Origin: an uncultured Akkermansia sp.
GTDB taxonomy: Bacteria > Verrucomicrobiota > Verrucomicrobiia > Verrucomicrobiales > Akkermansiaceae
DNA: 15,579 nucleotides
Reading direction: 5' to 3'
Assembly (NCBI GenBank): GCA_904501955.1
Contig: CAJGCY010000051.1
Location: 1-15,579, forward strand
Shown piece after piece: positions 14,230 through 15,579 of the stretch; the stretch's first letter is position 1; the number at the start of each line of letters is the position of its first letter. The notes beneath the pieces are model-generated. The model saw nothing but the letters and a program-made list of their open reading frames with translations. It was not told the origin of the DNA and did not search any database. The position numbers were made by a program, and so were the translations under genes.

Positions 14230-15402
14230 ATGAACAACAAACTTCATCTTTTGCTGGCAGCACTCACCCTACAAGCGGCTCTGCCCCTGAGCGCGCAAGA
14301 TACGGCGGAGCTTGGCCCCCTGCTCATCCGCGCAAAAGCTTACGATGCAGAGGCGCTGCGACTCCTCACGGATGCCTGCGAAGGGGAGCATCCGCGCCTT
14401 CACGGCGAGCAAGCCCTGGAGGTACTGCGGATGGCAGCGAGCGCCGGCATCACCAAGGCGCAAGCCCTGCTCGCATGCTGTTACCAACAAGGCAAATGGA
14501 CGCAGGAGGACACGGACTTGGCCGTGATATTGGCGGAAAAAGTACGCAAGAGCCAAGACGCCGCCGCCATCAAGCTGGTGGAATCCATACGCCCGCCTCA
14601 TGAGCAGTACGCGGAAAGTACGGACACCTATACCCCGCCCCCGGCTCAAACTGCAGCCCAAGGTGAAGCGGCGGAGTTAAACGACATCATCCGTGACTTG
14701 GAAAACATGTATACACGGGATGCCACGCAAGCACTTTACCGCAAGAGATTGCTCACCCTGCTGCCGCGCATTCGCAACGGCTCCCCCGTGGACCTCACCC
14801 TCACGGAGACAAAGGGCAACACTGCCCTGCACTACGCCTGCGGCATGGGCAACCTGCGCTTGGTGCGCTGGCTGGTGCGCAACGGTGCCAACCCTCACGC
14901 CCTGACCAACAAAGGCAAAAGCCCGTGGGATTGCGCCTCCGGCGATGTGGCGGCCATTCGCCGCGCCCTCTCTGAGACACGCTCCGTTCCCCAATCACCG
15001 CGCCCCACTGCATACGTGCCGGATGAAACCGCCTCCTACAACTTCCGCATGGGCATCAATTACCAATTCGCCAAAAACGGCTACAGCAGAAACTACACCG
15101 AAGCCGTGCGCTACTACCGCATGGCGGCGGAAGCAGGCCACCCCACCGCCCAGAATAACCTCGGGCAAATGTATAACATGGGCTGGGGCGTGCAGCAAGA
15201 TAAACGCATGGCCTTTTACTGGTGGACCAAGGCGGCAGAGCAAGGTCAAGCCTTGGCTCAGAGCAACTTGGGCACCTGCTACGAGTTCGGCAACGGAACC
15301 TCCGTCAATAAAGCCAAAGCCATCGAGTGGTACCGCAAGTCAGCGGCCCAAGGCAACGCCTCCGGCCAAAAACACCTCCGCCGCCTCGGTATTTCGTACT
15401 GA
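14230..15402 (+). CDS. Exported ankyrin-Sel1 repeat protein, paralogue of the preceding gene
   Basis: A 390-residue protein with a signal peptide (MNNKLHLLLAALTLQAALPLSA, then QD). Residues of about 27-120 repeat the N-terminal Sel1-like module of the preceding protein (LLIRAKAYDAEALRLLTDAC, then GEQALEVL, then GITKAQALLA). A linker rich in Pro, Thr and Ala follows. Residues of about 195-250 hold one clear ankyrin repeat plus a degraded one (NTALHYACGMGNLRLVRWLV). Residues of about 266-390 hold three Sel1 repeats (AVRYYRMAAEAGHPTAQNNLGQMY, split here as AVRYYRMAAEAGH / PTAQNNLGQMY; then AFYWWTKAAEQGQALAQSNL; then AIEWYRKSAAQGNASGQ). It starts 36 nt after the upstream stop with no promoter or terminator between, so it is probably co-transcribed. 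Sel1 arrays are protein-binding scaffolds. No enzyme domain is visible. Confidence 0.87.
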   Translation: MNNKLHLLLAALTLQAALPLSAQDTAELGPLLIRAKAYDAEALRLLTDACEGEHPRLHGEQALEVLRMAASAGITKAQALLACCYQQGKWTQEDTDLAVILAEKVRKSQDAAAIKLVESIRPPHEQYAESTDTYTPPPAQTAAQGEAAELNDIIRDLENMYTRDATQALYRKRLLTLLPRIRNGSPVDLTLTETKGNTALHYACGMGNLRLVRWLVRNGANPHALTNKGKSPWDCASGDVAAIRRALSETRSVPQSPRPTAYVPDETASYNFRMGINYQFAKNGYSRNYTEAVRYYRMAAEAGHPTAQNNLGQMYNMGWGVQQDKRMAFYWWTKAAEQGQALAQSNLGTCYEFGNGTSVNKAKAIEWYRKSAAQGNASGQKHLRRLGISY

Positions 15403-15579
15403 TGGCAACCAGCACGATAAATCGGAAGTTAGCGAGCGAAGCGAGCGGAATTCAAAGCCCCGCAACGCGGGGCGACGGACGTTAGGCAGGGGTGGAGCGG
15501 CGAAGCCGCGGAACCCCTGTTAGGGTAAGAAATTTAAATGGAACCCAGGGAACCTGTGGTGACAGAATGCGTGGCTTAA
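15403..15579 (+). repeat. Modular palindromic intergenic repeat, copy 3
   Basis: It starts 12 nt after the stop of the second ankyrin/Sel1 gene with the 16-nt core CGATAAATCGGAAGTT (15415-15430). Next come a GCGAGCGAAGCGAGC direct repeat (from 15433) and a perfect 7-bp hairpin GCCCCGC-AAC-GCGGGGC (15457-15473). A compound hairpin follows: outer arms CAGGGGT/ACCCCTG (15487-15493, 15513-15519), inner arms GCGGC/GCCGC (15497-15501, 15505-15509). The order of modules matches copy 1 read on the minus strand, and 27 nt (15491-15517) are identical. The remaining bases to the window end have no recognisable gene; a 13-codon ORF there is not credible. Confidence 0.8.

Noticed and set aside
15538..15579. 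A 13-codon ORF ending exactly at the window edge
   Set aside because: Too short, inside or next to a palindromic repeat, and no ribosome binding site. The match with the window end is likely chance.

Overview
The window looks like chromosomal DNA of a Verrucomicrobiota bacterium, most likely close to Akkermansia. The basis is the combination of a giant exported beta-helix protein with an autotransporter-associated strand repeat and a PEP-CTERM tail, a secreted family 84 N-acetylglucosaminidase of mucin-degrader type, exported ankyrin/Sel1 proteins, fairly GC-rich coding DNA, and the lack of recognisable Shine-Dalgarno sequences. This placement is inferred from gene content; there is no rRNA or other phylogenetic marker here.

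Layout. Positions 1-211 hold a gene-free cluster of hairpins that is one copy of a modular repeat family. Positions 212-6076 (minus strand) encode a roughly 1,950-residue exported surface protein. It carries many FxxN and GGA(I/V/L) motifs, as in chlamydial polymorphic membrane proteins, followed by an autotransporter-associated strand repeat and a PEP-CTERM anchor. A divergent intergenic region (6077-6273) carries a strong sigma-70 promoter with an inverted repeat over its -35 element, reading into a two-gene operon: a HAD phosphatase (6274-6930) overlapping by ATGA a secreted GH84 hexosaminidase (6927-9791). The gap 9792-10143 contains a hairpin, a second repeat copy with interleaved inverted repeats, and a near-consensus promoter for kbl (10144-11340). 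kbl ends in two tandem terminator hairpins. Next, with its own promoter, comes an unusual Ppx/GppA-HD protein (11569-13152) that has lost several catalytic acidic residues. Finally, two tandem paralogous exported ankyrin/Sel1 proteins (13273-14193 and 14230-15402) probably form an operon. A third repeat copy fills 15403-15579.

How the genes fit together. There is no single pathway. The surface protein and the GH84 enzyme both face the outside and fit a host-glycan lifestyle. Kbl belongs to threonine/glycine catabolism. The Ppx/GppA-HD protein suggests polyphosphate or (p)ppGpp sensing. The ankyrin/Sel1 pair is probably a periplasmic binding or scaffold system of unknown role. No mobile element, tRNA, rRNA or CRISPR array was seen. 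The most unusual items are the Pmp-like PEP-CTERM protein, the degenerate Ppx/GppA domain, and the dispersed palindromic repeat family found just after gene ends.
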